NCBI GenBank assembly: GCA_024404295.1
Contig: JAKSQE010000015.1
Location: 1-14,831 of the forward strand
DNA: 14,831 nt
From: Oscillibacter sp.
GTDB taxonomy: Bacteria; Bacillota; Clostridia; Oscillospirales; Oscillospiraceae
Direction: 5' to 3'
Part shown: one piece after another, positions 4,997 to 12,748 of the stretch
How positions within the stretch are numbered: the first letter of the stretch is position 1
How the letters are laid out: the number at the start of each line of letters is the position of its first letter
Program-made: the position numbers and the translations under genes
Notes under the pieces: generated by a model
Database searches by the model: none
Told to the model about the DNA's origin: nothing
Seen by the model: only the letters and a program-made list of their open reading frames with translations

Positions 4997-6999
4997 TCTT
5001 CGCTCTGGTCGGAAATCAGAACTGCGGAAAAACCACCCTGTTCAATCAATTAACCGGCTCCAATCAGCATGTTGGTAACTTTCCCGGAGTCACCGTGGAC
5101 CAAAAGTCCGGTTCTGTACGTGGGCAGAGCAACTGCACGGTAGTGGATTTACCCGGTATTTACTCCATCCGTACTTACACACCGGAAGAAGTTGTCACCC
5201 GCGACTTCATCTTAAATCAAAAGCCGGATGGCATCATCAACATCGTGGATGCCACCAACATTGAGCGCAACCTCTATCTAACACTTCAGCTTTTGCAAAT
5301 GAAGATCCCCATGGTTCTGGCTCTGAACATGATGGACGAAGTGGCTTCCAATGGCGGCACCATTGATATCCGGAAAATGTCCAAAGAGCTCGGCATTCCT
5401 GTCATTCCGATCTCCGCCATTAAAAATCAAGGCGTGGACGAGCTCATTAATTTGGCAGTCATGGCCGTAAAGGAGCACATGATTCCTTCGGTCTATGATT
5501 TCTGCTCTCCCGGCCCGGTTCACCGCTGCATTCACGCGGTGGTACACCAGATCGAGGACCACGCTCAATACGCTGGCATTCCGGTGCGCTTTGCCGCCAC
5601 AAAGGTGATTGAGGGCGATGAGGATATTACGCAGCGTCTGGCCTTGGATCAAAATGAGATCGAGCTCATCGAACACAGTGTACAGGAAATGGAGAGCGAA
5701 AGCGGCCTGGATCGTAATGCCGCCTTGGCGGATATGCGTTATAGCTTTATTGAGAATGTTTGCCGGGATACAGTGGTCAAGCCCTGTTCCTCCCGCGAAC
5801 AGGAACGCAGCGCATCGATTGACCGTCTGGTAACCAATAAATATCTGGCTCTTCCGCTGTTTTTCGGCATTATGCTGGCCATCTTTTATTTGACGTTTAA
5901 TGTGGTTGGCGCTTTCCTGTCTGATTTGTTGGCTGCCGGTATTGACGGACTTGCCGGAATAGTAGATACCGGACTTGCCGCCTATGGATTGAATCCCGTA
6001 GTACATAGTCTGATTATTGACGGTATCTTTGCCGGTGTGGGCAGCGTGCTCAGTTTTCTGCCCACCATTGTGGTGCTGTTTTTCTTCCTCTCAATTCTGG
6101 AAGATACCGGTTACATGGCCCGTGTCGCATTTGTTATGGACCAGTTACTGCAAAAAATCGGCCTTTCCGGCCGCAGCATCGTGCCCATGCTCATCGGCTT
6201 CGGCTGTTCCGTCCCCGCTATCATGGCCACTCGTACTCTGGCCAGCGAGCGTGACCGAAAAATGACGATCCTGCTGACTCCGTTCATGAGCTGCTCGGCC
6301 AAAATCCCCATCTATGCAGTGTTTACCGCTGCCTTCTTCCCTCGTAACGGTGCGCTGGTGATGATCTGTCTGTATCTGGGTGGAATTCTCGTTGGCATCA
6401 TCGCCGCTAAGGTACTGGGTGCCACCGCATTCCGCGGAAACCCCGTTCCCTTTGTCATGGAACTGCCCAACTACCGTTTCCCCTCTCCCCGCAGCGTTGC
6501 CATGCTATGTTGGGACAAGGCAAAGGATTTCCTGACCCGCGCTTTTACCGTTATTTTTATCGCCACGATTTTGATCTGGTTCTTGCAGACCTTTGACTTA
6601 CAGTTCAATGTGGTGCACAATCAGGCCGACAGCCTTTTGGCAGCTGTGGGCGCCATGCTCTCTCCCCTCTTCGTTCCCTTGGGCTTTGGGGATTGGCGGG
6701 TCTCCACCGCCCTCATCACCGGCTTCATTGCCAAGGAATCCGTTATTTCCACGCTGGGTATTCTCACCGGTGCCGGCACCGATGTAACCATCGACGCTCT
6801 GGGTTCCCTGTTTAGCACCGTGACCGCCATCAGCTTTTTGACCTTCACCCTGCTATATACCCCCTGCGTGGCTGCCATCAGCGCCGTCAAGCGGGAGCTT
6901 GGCTCCGGTTGGAAGGCCGCCGCTGTCGCTGTGATTCAGTGTGGTGTGGCATGGGTAGTCTCCTTGGTGGTATATCATATTGCACTCCTGTTAGTCTAA
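4993..6999 (+). CDS. feoB: FeoB, ferrous iron transporter
   Basis: A 668-residue FeoB. The N-terminal GTPase domain shows G1 GNQNCGKT at 7-14, G2 threonine near T34 in FPGVTVD, G3 DLPG at 52-55, G4 NMMD at 112-115 and an SAI G5 near 141. A helical linker (guanine-nucleotide dissociation inhibitor-like, about 160-280) follows. The membrane part (from about 285) has the two Gate repeats: GFGCSVPAI near 402 and MSCSAKIPIY near 431 carry the conserved cysteines proposed to line the pore. It imports Fe(II) through the cytoplasmic membrane in a nucleotide-dependent way. Length is within the family range (about 650-800) and no domain is missing. It is second in the operon, followed after 19 bases by the Cys-rich FeoB-associated peptide. 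Confidence 0.97.
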   Translation: MIFALVGNQNCGKTTLFNQLTGSNQHVGNFPGVTVDQKSGSVRGQSNCTVVDLPGIYSIRTYTPEEVVTRDFILNQKPDGIINIVDATNIERNLYLTLQLLQMKIPMVLALNMMDEVASNGGTIDIRKMSKELGIPVIPISAIKNQGVDELINLAVMAVKEHMIPSVYDFCSPGPVHRCIHAVVHQIEDHAQYAGIPVRFAATKVIEGDEDITQRLALDQNEIELIEHSVQEMESESGLDRNAALADMRYSFIENVCRDTVVKPCSSREQERSASIDRLVTNKYLALPLFFGIMLAIFYLTFNVVGAFLSDLLAAGIDGLAGIVDTGLAAYGLNPVVHSLIIDGIFAGVGSVLSFLPTIVVLFFFLSILEDTGYMARVAFVMDQLLQKIGLSGRSIVPMLIGFGCSVPAIMATRTLASERDRKMTILLTPFMSCSAKIPIYAVFTAAFFPRNGALVMICLYLGGILVGIIAAKVLGATAFRGNPVPFVMELPNYRFPSPRSVAMLCWDKAKDFLTRAFTVIFIATILIWFLQTFDLQFNVVHNQADSLLAAVGAMLSPLFVPLGFGDWRVSTALITGFIAKESVISTLGILTGAGTDVTIDALGSLFSTVTAISFLTFTLLYTPCVAAISAVKRELGSGWKAAAVAVIQCGVAWVVSLVVYHIALLLV

Positions 7000-7018
7000 T
7001 CATAAAAGGAGTTTCTCT

Positions 7019-7177
7019 ATGTTGCTTCATATTATCATTGTCTCCTTGTTGATCCTCTGGCTGGTTCTGGCGCTTCGACATCTGAATCGCAAGGATGAAA
7101 ACGGTCAGCGCATCCATTCCTGCGGCTGCAGCTGTGCCAACTGTACGGGTTGTCATCTGCCGCAATCTACCGATTGA
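7019..7177 (+). CDS. FeoB-associated Cys-rich membrane peptide
   Basis: A 52-residue protein with one N-terminal membrane helix (about 2-20, rich in Leu, Ile and Val) and a short polar linker. A C-terminal cysteine cluster, CGCSCANCTGC, spans 35-45 with Cys at 35, 37, 39, 42 and 45. This is the layout of the FeoB-associated Cys-rich membrane protein family (PF12669 type), which sits directly after feoB in many Firmicutes. It is proposed to help iron handling at the transporter, comparable in position to FeoC, but its mechanism is not established. AAGGAG lies seven bases before the ATG, and the gap from feoB is 19 bases with no terminator, so it belongs to the feo operon. Confidence 0.9.
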   Translation: MLLHIIIVSLLILWLVLALRHLNRKDENGQRIHSCGCSCANCTGCHLPQSTD

Positions 7178-7203
7178 GGATCCTCTCATTTTCATCATGA
7201 TTG

Positions 7204-7237
7204 CCCGGCATGACCGCGAGGTTGTGCCGGGTTTTTT
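7204..7237 (+). terminator. Rho-independent terminator of the feo operon
   Basis: Stem CCCGGCA / TGCCGGG (7204-7210 and 7225-7231). Inside it a short ACC/GGT helix is closed by a GCGA tetraloop, and six thymines (7232-7237) follow. It lies 26 bases after the Cys-rich peptide stop. Confidence 0.9.
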
Positions 7238-7345
7238 GTGGGAAAAATAGCTTTTCGTCTTTAAAGAGCAAAATTTTGTTAAATTCGCAATACCGACAAA
7301 AATATGTGCTCCCCAATTTTAGCCAATTTTGCGCAGTATCACCAG

Positions 7346-7374
7346 TTGACTTTTCCCGTTTTGCCGATTATAAT
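7346..7374 (+). promoter_or_regulatory. near-consensus sigma-A promoter
   Basis: TTGACT (7346-7351), a 17-base spacer and a perfect TATAAT (7369-7374) lie about 43 bases before the 88-residue membrane protein gene. This is one of the strongest promoter matches in the window. The rest of the 7178-7416 gap holds the feo terminator and AT-rich sequence in which I see no further gene. Confidence 0.88.
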
Positions 7375-7416
7375 AGGCACAACTTAAATAAAAGTTAGCA
7401 GAAAGGAGCAATTCTC

Positions 7417-7683
7417 ATGACATTCAAGCAGTTTCACAACCGTATGATGTCTTATGCGTCCGCTCCTTGTGCGAACGCCGCTTCTGCATGCACTCGCTCT
7501 ACTTCTGCCCATTCTGCAATTATCATTCTGGACGCCATGATTATGGCGTCCATTATTATTTGCGCCCTGCTGAACGTAGTACTGCTGGGTTTGGTAAACC
7601 AGTTGGTACTGATTAGCCTGTTGGCAGTCATTCTGCTGGCAGCCGCAGTCGTAAAAAGCAATTTCATATCGCCAATGGTTTGA
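7417..7683 (+). CDS. Small two-helix membrane protein of unknown function
   Basis: An 88-residue protein I do not recognise. The first 33 residues are polar to mildly amphipathic, rich in Ala and Ser, with cysteines at C18 and C25 (APCANAASACTRS). Two hydrophobic segments follow, at about 34-58 and 60-80, predicted as a membrane hairpin, then a short positively charged end (VVKSNFISPMV). GAAAGGAG lies about seven bases before the ATG. It is a single-gene unit: a near-consensus promoter sits just upstream and a strong terminator just downstream. It therefore appears to be deliberately and perhaps strongly expressed, separately from feo and liv. No domain assignment is offered; a toxin-like, holin-like or membrane-stress peptide are all possible without evidence for any. 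Confidence 0.75.
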   Translation: MTFKQFHNRMMSYASAPCANAASACTRSTSAHSAIIILDAMIMASIIICALLNVVLLGLVNQLVLISLLAVILLAAAVVKSNFISPMV

Positions 7684-7717
7684 GCACGCAAATAATTCTG
7701 TTTGTCGGATACAGTGA

Positions 7718-7749
7718 AGCGGCTCCGCCAATGGTGGAGCTGCTTTTTT
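7718..7749 (+). terminator. Rho-independent terminator of the small membrane protein gene
   Basis: A 12-bp stem (7718-7729 with 7733-7744, two G-U pairs, loop AAT) followed by a run of thymines to 7749. It isolates this gene from livJ. Confidence 0.88.
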
Positions 7750-7764
7750 GTATTACTTTTCTAT

Positions 7765-7790
7765 GTTAGATTGCTCGGCCGGAATCTAAC
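7765..7790. promoter_or_regulatory. inverted repeat upstream of livJ (putative operator)
   Basis: GTTAGATT (7765-7772) and AATCTAAC (7783-7790) form a perfect 8-bp inverted repeat around a GC-rich 10-base centre containing CGGCCG. It lies 50-75 bases before livJ, in the only gap where the liv promoter can be. I find no convincing -35/-10 pair there; TATAAC at 7806-7811 is a possible -10. An activator-type site is one reading. It has no T-tract and sits after the upstream terminator, so it is not itself a terminator. Confidence 0.5.
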
Positions 7791-7839
7791 CGGAAAAGTG
7801 AATAATATAACCCCATTTTATATTTAAGGAGATTCTAAG

Positions 7840-9021
7840 ATGAAACGCGTATTTGCATTTGCCGTAGCAGCTGTTATGGCACTCTCTCTGGTTGCTTGCG
7901 GTTCCAAGACCGAGCAGCCCTCCGCCCCCGCAACGAACGAAACTTCCGATTCCGTTCAGGTCTTCAAGCTGGGTTCCATCGGCCCCCTGACCGGTGGTGC
8001 TGCTATCTATGGTCAGTCCGTTATCAACGGTGCCAAGATCGCTGTTGACGAGATCAATGCTGCCGGCGGCAACATTCAGTTTGAGTTCAACGGCCAGGAC
8101 GACGAGGCTGACGGCGAGAAGTCCGTCAACGCTTACAACACTCTGATGGACTGGGGTATGCAGGTCATGGTCGGCCCCACCACCACCGGTGCTTCCATCG
8201 CTGTCGGCGCTCAGGCTGCTGCTGACCGCACCATCATGCTGACCCCCTCCGCTTCCGGCACTGATGTTATTGCCGCCGGCGACAACGTGTTCCAGGTCTG
8301 CTTCACCGACCCCAACCAGGGCGTTGGCTCCGCTGACTATATCGCAGAGAACATGGCCGGCGCTAAGGTCGCTGTGATCTACAAGAACGATGATGCCTAT
8401 TCTCAGGGCATCCGCGACACCTTCATTACCGAGTCCGGCGCGAAGGGCGTTGATGTTGTCTATGAGGGCACCTTCACTGAGGATACTCAGACCGACTTCT
8501 CCGTCCAGCTGGCTGCCGCTCAGTCCGCAGGCGCTGATCTGGTCTTCCTTCCCATCTACTATCAGCCCGCTTCCGTCATTCTGAACCAGGCTAACCAGAT
8601 GGGCTATGCTCCCACCTTCTTCGGTGTGGACGGCATGGACGGCATCCTGACCATGGAGGGTTTCGATACCTCTCTGGCCGAGGGCGTTATGCTGCTGACT
8701 CCCTTCTCTGCTGACGCTCCCGACGAGCGCACCCAGAACTTCGTTAAGACCTATCAGGCTCAGCACGGCGAGATCCCCAACCAGTTCGCCGCTGACGCTT
8801 ATGACGGCGTGTATATCATGAAGGCCGCTCTGGAAGCTGCCGGCTGCACCGCTGACATGTCCGCTGCTGACATCTGCGAGGCTGTTGTTGCTGTTATGAC
8901 TCAGATCTCCGTTGACGGTCTGACCGGTCAGAACATGACCTGGGCCGCTACCGGCGAAGTCTCCAAGGCTCCCATGGCTGTCGTCATCGAGAATGGCGCT
9001 TATGTCCTGCCCAACGCCTAA
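7840..9021 (+). CDS. livJ: Branched-chain amino-acid ABC transporter substrate-binding lipoprotein
   Basis: A 393-residue type-I periplasmic-binding-fold protein (Peripla_BP_6, Leu/Ile/Val-binding family). A basic N-terminus, a hydrophobic stretch and the lipobox LVAC (Cys at 20) mark it as a lipoprotein anchored on the outer face of the membrane; a short Ser/Ala/Thr-rich linker follows. The mature part starts with FKLGSIGPLTGGAAIYGQSVINGAKIAVDEINAAGG in family style (FKLGSIGPLTGG near 43-54) and has the ligand-site regions GPTTTGASIAVG and TPSASGTDV. Codon use is strongly biased to GCT/GCC, GTC/GTT, CTG and ATC compared with neighbours, which suggests high expression. It heads the liv operon. 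Actual ligand specificity (Leu/Ile/Val, other amino acids, amides or urea) cannot be read from sequence alone. An AAGGAG ribosome binding site precedes the ATG. Confidence 0.93.
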   Translation: MKRVFAFAVAAVMALSLVACGSKTEQPSAPATNETSDSVQVFKLGSIGPLTGGAAIYGQSVINGAKIAVDEINAAGGNIQFEFNGQDDEADGEKSVNAYNTLMDWGMQVMVGPTTTGASIAVGAQAAADRTIMLTPSASGTDVIAAGDNVFQVCFTDPNQGVGSADYIAENMAGAKVAVIYKNDDAYSQGIRDTFITESGAKGVDVVYEGTFTEDTQTDFSVQLAAAQSAGADLVFLPIYYQPASVILNQANQMGYAPTFFGVDGMDGILTMEGFDTSLAEGVMLLTPFSADAPDERTQNFVKTYQAQHGEIPNQFAADAYDGVYIMKAALEAAGCTADMSAADICEAVVAVMTQISVDGLTGQNMTWAATGEVSKAPMAVVIENGAYVLPNA

Positions 9022-9056
9022 TTCTCTCTAACCGGCCAACCCATTCCAAACAGAAT

Positions 9057-9098
9057 CCCCAGACAGCCGAGAACAAAATGTTCTCGGCTGTCATGGGG
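9057..9098 (+). repeat. large intercistronic hairpin between livJ and livH
   Basis: A perfect 14-bp stem (GACAGCCGAGAACA at 9062-9075, complement at 9079-9092, loop AAA) is extended by CCCCA/TGGGG across one bulged A. No T-tract follows, so it is unlikely to be a full terminator. A second imperfect stem (GGCAGGAACC / GGTTGCTGCC, 9118-9127 and 9130-9139) comes next. Together they probably shield the livJ mRNA end or partly terminate, giving more binding protein than permease. Confidence 0.75.
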
Positions 9099-9180
9099 CG
9101 TCTATGGTGGAAACATGGGCAGGAACCCTGGTTGCTGCCTGTCTTTCTGCCATAGAAAAAGATAAAAAAGAGGTGTTTTT

Positions 9181-10059
9181 GTGGAATTCTTATCCTACTT
9201 GATCAGCGGCATCAGTTTGGGTAGTGTCTATGCCATCATTGCACTGGGTTACACGATGGTTTATGGCATTGCCAAGATGCTGAACTTTGCCCACGGCGAT
9301 GTCATTATGATCGGCGGTTATGTTTCCTTCTGTGCAATGTTTTATCTGGGGCTGCCCCCTGTAGTGGCTACGCTGCTGGCAGTTCTGGCCTGTACGGCTC
9401 TGGGCATTATTATTGAGCGTCTGGCCTACAAGCCTCTGCGTTCTGCGCCTTCCCTGGCTGTTCTGATCACCGCTATCGGCGTGAGTTACTTCCTGCAGAA
9501 CTCCGCTTTGCTGATCTGGAAAGCCGCCGCTAAGGTCTATCCTCCTGTTATTGACGGCTCTGCGCAGCTGTTTGACGGTCAGTTGAAGATCCCCTATATT
9601 TCCATTCTGACTGTTTTTGCCTGCCTGATTATCATGGCAGCGCTGTCGCTGTTCGTTTCCAAGACAAAAATGGGCAAGGCCATGCGTGCCTGCTCTGAGG
9701 ACAAGGGTGCTGCTCAGCTGATGGGCATCAATGTGGACGCAACAATTTCCATCACGTTTGCCATCGGCTCTGCTCTGGCAGCCATCGCCGGTGTTCTGAT
9801 GTGCTCCGCCTATCCCAGTCTGATGCCCACTACCGGCTCTATGCCCGGTATTAAGGCATTCACCGCAGCTGTGTTCGGCGGCATCGGTTCCATCCCCGGT
9901 GCATTCCTGGGTGGTCTGCTCCTGGGCATTATCGAATCCATGGCGAAAGCCTATATTTCCACCAACTTGGCCAACTCCATTGTGTTCGCCGTGTTGATCG
10001 TGGTGCTTTTGGTGAAGCCTGCGGGACTGTTGGGCAAATATGTGCCCGAGAAAGTGTGA
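9181..10059 (+). CDS. livH: Branched-chain amino-acid ABC transporter permease LivH
   Basis: A 292-residue permease of the LivH family with about eight hydrophobic segments. Family features: the N-terminal SGISLGSVYAIIALGYTMVYGIAKMLNFAHGD stretch (about 8-40), the coupling-helix region AMRACSEDKGAAQLMGINVD (about 168-187) that contacts the ATPases, and the C-terminal KAFTAAVFGGIGSIPGAFLGG. With LivM it forms the membrane channel of the importer. The gene starts with GTG at 9181 after AGAGGTG, a modest ribosome binding site, in keeping with lower expression than livJ. livM begins 10 bases after its stop. Confidence 0.95.
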   Translation: MEFLSYLISGISLGSVYAIIALGYTMVYGIAKMLNFAHGDVIMIGGYVSFCAMFYLGLPPVVATLLAVLACTALGIIIERLAYKPLRSAPSLAVLITAIGVSYFLQNSALLIWKAAAKVYPPVIDGSAQLFDGQLKIPYISILTVFACLIIMAALSLFVSKTKMGKAMRACSEDKGAAQLMGINVDATISITFAIGSALAAIAGVLMCSAYPSLMPTTGSMPGIKAFTAAVFGGIGSIPGAFLGGLLLGIIESMAKAYISTNLANSIVFAVLIVVLLVKPAGLLGKYVPEKV

Positions 10060-10069
10060 GGTGGCCGAT

Positions 10070-11140
10070 ATGTCTGCAAAGCTGAAACGTATGAAATCTC
10101 ACACTCGAGTGAATCTATTGACCTATCTGGGCGTTACCGTCCTGTTTGTGGTCATGTTTTATCTGCAGAGTGCCGGCATGCTGAAGCGCTCCATGGCCGG
10201 TATGCTGATCCCCATCTGCTGCTACATGTCTATGGCTGTCTCCCTGAACCTTACTGTGGGTATTCTGGGTGAGCTGAGTCTGGGCCATGCCGGTTTCATG
10301 AGCGTAGGCGCCTTCTCCGGCATTATCGCAGCCTCCTGCCTGCAAACAGCAATTCCCGCTGCAGGGCTGCGTCTGGTCATTGCGATGGTAGTCGGTGCAC
10401 TTTTCGCCACCATTACCGGTTTCGTGGTCGGCACTCCCGTGCTTCGTCTGCGTGGTGACTACCTGGCAATTGTCACATTGGCTTTCGGTGAGATCATCAA
10501 GGAACTCATCAACTGCCTGATCGTTGGTACCGACGAAAAGGGCCTGCACATGATTTTCAATGTCAGCGGTGCCAAGACGGTGGAAGACTTGCATTTGAAA
10601 GATGGCGGCGTGGCCATTATCAAAGGCGCACAGGGTGCTGTCGGCACACAGACCATCGCTACATTCTTCGCAGGCTATGTTCTGGTCATGATCACTCTGC
10701 TGATCGTGCTGAATCTGAAGCACAGCCGTGCAGGTCGTGCCATCATGGCTCTGCGCGACAACCGCATTGCAACCGAGAGTATCGGCATCAACGTAACCAA
10801 GTACAAGCTGATGGCTTTCGTCACCTCTGCCGCCCTGGCAGGTGCCGCAGGCGCTCTGTACGGTCTGAATTTTTCCTCTCTGCAGGCAACTAAGTTCAAC
10901 TTCAACACCTCCATCCTGATTCTGGTGTTTGTGGTTCTGGGCGGCCTGGGCAATGTTTGGGGCTCTCTGGTGGCTGCCGCAGCTCTGACCATTCTGCCCG
11001 AGGCACTGCGTGAGTTCTCCGATTATCGCATGTTGGTGTATGCCATCGTGCTGATTCTGGTCATGTTGGCCACCAACAACCCCAAGCTGAAAGTATTCTT
11101 CTCCCGCTTTGGTAAGAAATCTGAAAAGGAGGGCAACTGA
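10070..11140 (+). CDS. livM: Branched-chain amino-acid ABC transporter permease LivM
   Basis: A 356-residue LivM-type permease. After a basic N-terminus (MSAKLKRMKSHTR) come about nine to ten hydrophobic segments with the family motifs SLNLTVGILGELSLGHAGFMSVGA (LSLGHAGF near 75-82), PVLRLRGDYLAIVTLAFGEI and the coupling region MALRDNRIATESIGINVTKYK (about 226-246). GGLGNVWGSLVAA near the end is also typical. It is the second transmembrane partner beside LivH. The start at 10070 is chosen because GAGGTGG lies five bases upstream; a reading from 10040 would overlap livH and has no ribosome binding site. Its stop codon is one base before the livG start. Confidence 0.94.
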   Translation: MSAKLKRMKSHTRVNLLTYLGVTVLFVVMFYLQSAGMLKRSMAGMLIPICCYMSMAVSLNLTVGILGELSLGHAGFMSVGAFSGIIAASCLQTAIPAAGLRLVIAMVVGALFATITGFVVGTPVLRLRGDYLAIVTLAFGEIIKELINCLIVGTDEKGLHMIFNVSGAKTVEDLHLKDGGVAIIKGAQGAVGTQTIATFFAGYVLVMITLLIVLNLKHSRAGRAIMALRDNRIATESIGINVTKYKLMAFVTSAALAGAAGALYGLNFSSLQATKFNFNTSILILVFVVLGGLGNVWGSLVAAAALTILPEALREFSDYRMLVYAIVLILVMLATNNPKLKVFFSRFGKKSEKEGN

Positions 11141-11141
11141 A

Positions 11142-11984
11142 ATGGCTGAACATAATCCCAAATTGATTCCTGTTCCCTCCACCAGCTTGCTGACGGAGCG
11201 TGATATTAACAAGCGTCCCATTCTGGAGTGCATCGGTCTGGGCATCACGTTCGGCGGCCTGAAGGCCGTGGAAGACCTGAACCTGACCATTGGCCGCACT
11301 GAGATCACCGGTCTGATTGGCCCCAACGGTGCCGGTAAGACCACTGTGTTCAATATGCTGACCAAAGTGTATCAGCCCACCCATGGCACCATTCTGCTGG
11401 ACGGCAAGGATACCAACAACATGACCACCGCACAGGTGAATCGTGCCGGTATTGCTCGTACCTTCCAGAACATTCGTCTGTTCCCCAAGCTGACGGTAGA
11501 GGAAAACGTCACCGTTGCTATGGACACACAGATGCAGTACAGCATGGTCAGCGGCATTCTCCGTCTGCCCAACTTCTGGAAAGAAGAAAAAGTTGCCCAT
11601 GAACGTGCCATGGAGCTGTTATCCATTTTCCACATGGAGGATCTTGCTCACGTAAAGGCAGGTTCCCTGCCTTACGGTGCACAGCGCCGACTGGAAATCG
11701 TCCGCGCTCTGGCTACCAATCCCAGCCTGCTGCTGTTGGATGAGCCCGCTGCCGGTATGAACCCCTCCGAAACTGCTGATCTGATGGAGAACATCCGCAA
11801 GATCCGTGATACGTTCCAGATTGCAGTCCTGCTGATTGAGCACGATATGAGTCTGGTTATGAACATCTGCGAGGGCATTTGCGTGCTGAACTTTGGCCGT
11901 TGCATCGCTAAGGGCACCCCCGCCGATATTCAGTCTAACCCTGCCGTGATTGAGGCTTACCTCGGTAAGCAGAAGGAGGCGTGA
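11142..11984 (+). CDS. livG: Branched-chain amino-acid ABC transporter ATP-binding protein LivG
   Basis: A 280-residue ABC ATPase. Walker A GPNGAGKTT is at 60-68, the Q-loop glutamine at 109 (RTFQN), the signature LPYGAQRRLEI at 176-186 (the usual LivG variant of LSGGQ), Walker B LLLLDEP at 196-202 and the switch histidine at 234 (IEHDM). An N-terminal extension of about 25 residues (to INKRPILE) precedes the nucleotide-binding domain and is somewhat longer than usual. With LivF it forms the cytoplasmic ATPase pair that powers the importer. The start ATG at 11142 follows AGGAGGG by eight bases; an upstream TTG reading inside livM is not needed. The start lies one base after the livM stop. Confidence 0.96.
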   Translation: MAEHNPKLIPVPSTSLLTERDINKRPILECIGLGITFGGLKAVEDLNLTIGRTEITGLIGPNGAGKTTVFNMLTKVYQPTHGTILLDGKDTNNMTTAQVNRAGIARTFQNIRLFPKLTVEENVTVAMDTQMQYSMVSGILRLPNFWKEEKVAHERAMELLSIFHMEDLAHVKAGSLPYGAQRRLEIVRALATNPSLLLLDEPAAGMNPSETADLMENIRKIRDTFQIAVLLIEHDMSLVMNICEGICVLNFGRCIAKGTPADIQSNPAVIEAYLGKQKEA

Positions 11985-11986
11985 TC

Positions 11987-12697
11987 ATGAGTACTGTTCT
12001 GAAAGTTGATGATATTAACGTCTATTATGGCAGCATCCATGCAATCAAAGGCATCTCCTTTGAAGTAAATGAGGGCGAAATCGTAACACTGATCGGTGCG
12101 AACGGCGCCGGTAAGTCCACCACGCTGAACACCGTGTCCGGTCTGCTTCGCAGCCGCACCGGTTCTGTCACTTTCCTGGATCAGGATCTGGGCAAGGTCC
12201 CTGCGCACAAGGTGGTCACGAAGGGCCTGGCACTGGTTCCCGAGGGACGTCGTATTTTCCAGCAGATGACCGTTCAGGAAAATCTGGATATGGGTGCATT
12301 TATCCGCAAGGGTGGTAACATTGAGGAAGATATGGAAATGGTCTTCGACTATTTCCCCCGCTTGAAAGAGCGTCGCTGGCAGATCGCCGGTACGCTGTCC
12401 GGCGGTGAGCAGCAGATGTTGGCTATGGGTCGTGCTTTGATGAGCCAGCCCAAGCTGCTGATGTTGGATGAGCCCTCCATGGGTCTGGCCCCCATTCTGG
12501 TGGAGCAGATTTTTGAGATCATTCAGAATCTGCACAAAGCCGGAAAAACCATTCTGCTGGTGGAGCAGAACGCACAGGCCGCTCTGTCCGTGGCAGACCG
12601 TGGCTACGTTCTGGAAACCGGCAAGATCGTCACCTCCGGCACCGGTGCCGAGCTTCTGGCAAGCCCTGCCATTAAAAAAGCTTATCTGGGTGGCTGA
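11987..12697 (+). CDS. livF: Branched-chain amino-acid ABC transporter ATP-binding protein LivF
   Basis: A 236-residue ABC ATPase of the LivF type. Walker A GANGAGKST is at 37-45, LVPEGRRIF at 83-91 is typical of LivF, the signature LSGGEQQ is at 137-143, Walker B LLMLDEP at 157-163 is followed by SMGLAP, and the LVEQN switch region is at 191-195. It pairs with LivG under the LivHM channel. The ATG at 11987 is two bases after the livG stop and follows AAGGAGG by seven bases. The GTG overlapping that stop codon (11981) is too close to the Shine-Dalgarno sequence to be the start. It is the last gene of the operon; a strong hairpin terminator follows. Confidence 0.96.
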   Translation: MSTVLKVDDINVYYGSIHAIKGISFEVNEGEIVTLIGANGAGKSTTLNTVSGLLRSRTGSVTFLDQDLGKVPAHKVVTKGLALVPEGRRIFQQMTVQENLDMGAFIRKGGNIEEDMEMVFDYFPRLKERRWQIAGTLSGGEQQMLAMGRALMSQPKLLMLDEPSMGLAPILVEQIFEIIQNLHKAGKTILLVEQNAQAALSVADRGYVLETGKIVTSGTGAELLASPAIKKAYLGG

Positions 12698-12712
12698 TCT
12701 CCTATCGGCATC

Positions 12713-12748
12713 AAAGCGATCCGCAAAATTTGCGGATCGCTTTTCTTT
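12713..12748 (+). terminator. Rho-independent terminator of the liv operon
   Basis: Inverted repeat with arms AAAGCGATCCGCAAA (12713-12727) and its complement (12729-12743); the practical stem is GCGATCCGC with an A/T loop. TTTTCTTT follows. The outer A-tract means it could also work on the opposite strand. Confidence 0.9.

Noticed and set aside
5278..6006. Open frame (242 codons) opposite feoB
   Set aside because: It lies wholly inside the well-supported feoB gene and has no recognisable domain or ribosome binding site.
7238..7345. AT-rich stretch with AATTTTGC/GCAAAATT copies, checked for a riboswitch or RNA gene
   Set aside because: The short matches are expected in AT-rich DNA and no known riboswitch core or stable multi-stem fold could be recognised.
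7786..8766. Long open frame (326 codons) on the strand opposite livJ
   Set aside because: Composition rich in Gly, Ser, Asn and Val mirrors the biased codon use of livJ read in antisense; it has no ribosome binding site or family likeness.
9093..9155. 20-codon ORF (MGRLWWKHGQEPWLLPVFLP) after the livJ hairpin, as a possible leader peptide
   Set aside because: Its start is the bulged base of the hairpin, there is no Shine-Dalgarno sequence, and no antiterminator pair is evident; more likely chance.
10115..11365. Long open frame (416 codons) opposite livM and livG
   Set aside because: His/Gln-rich low-complexity product typical of antisense to GC-biased codons; it runs across two clear ABC transporter genes.
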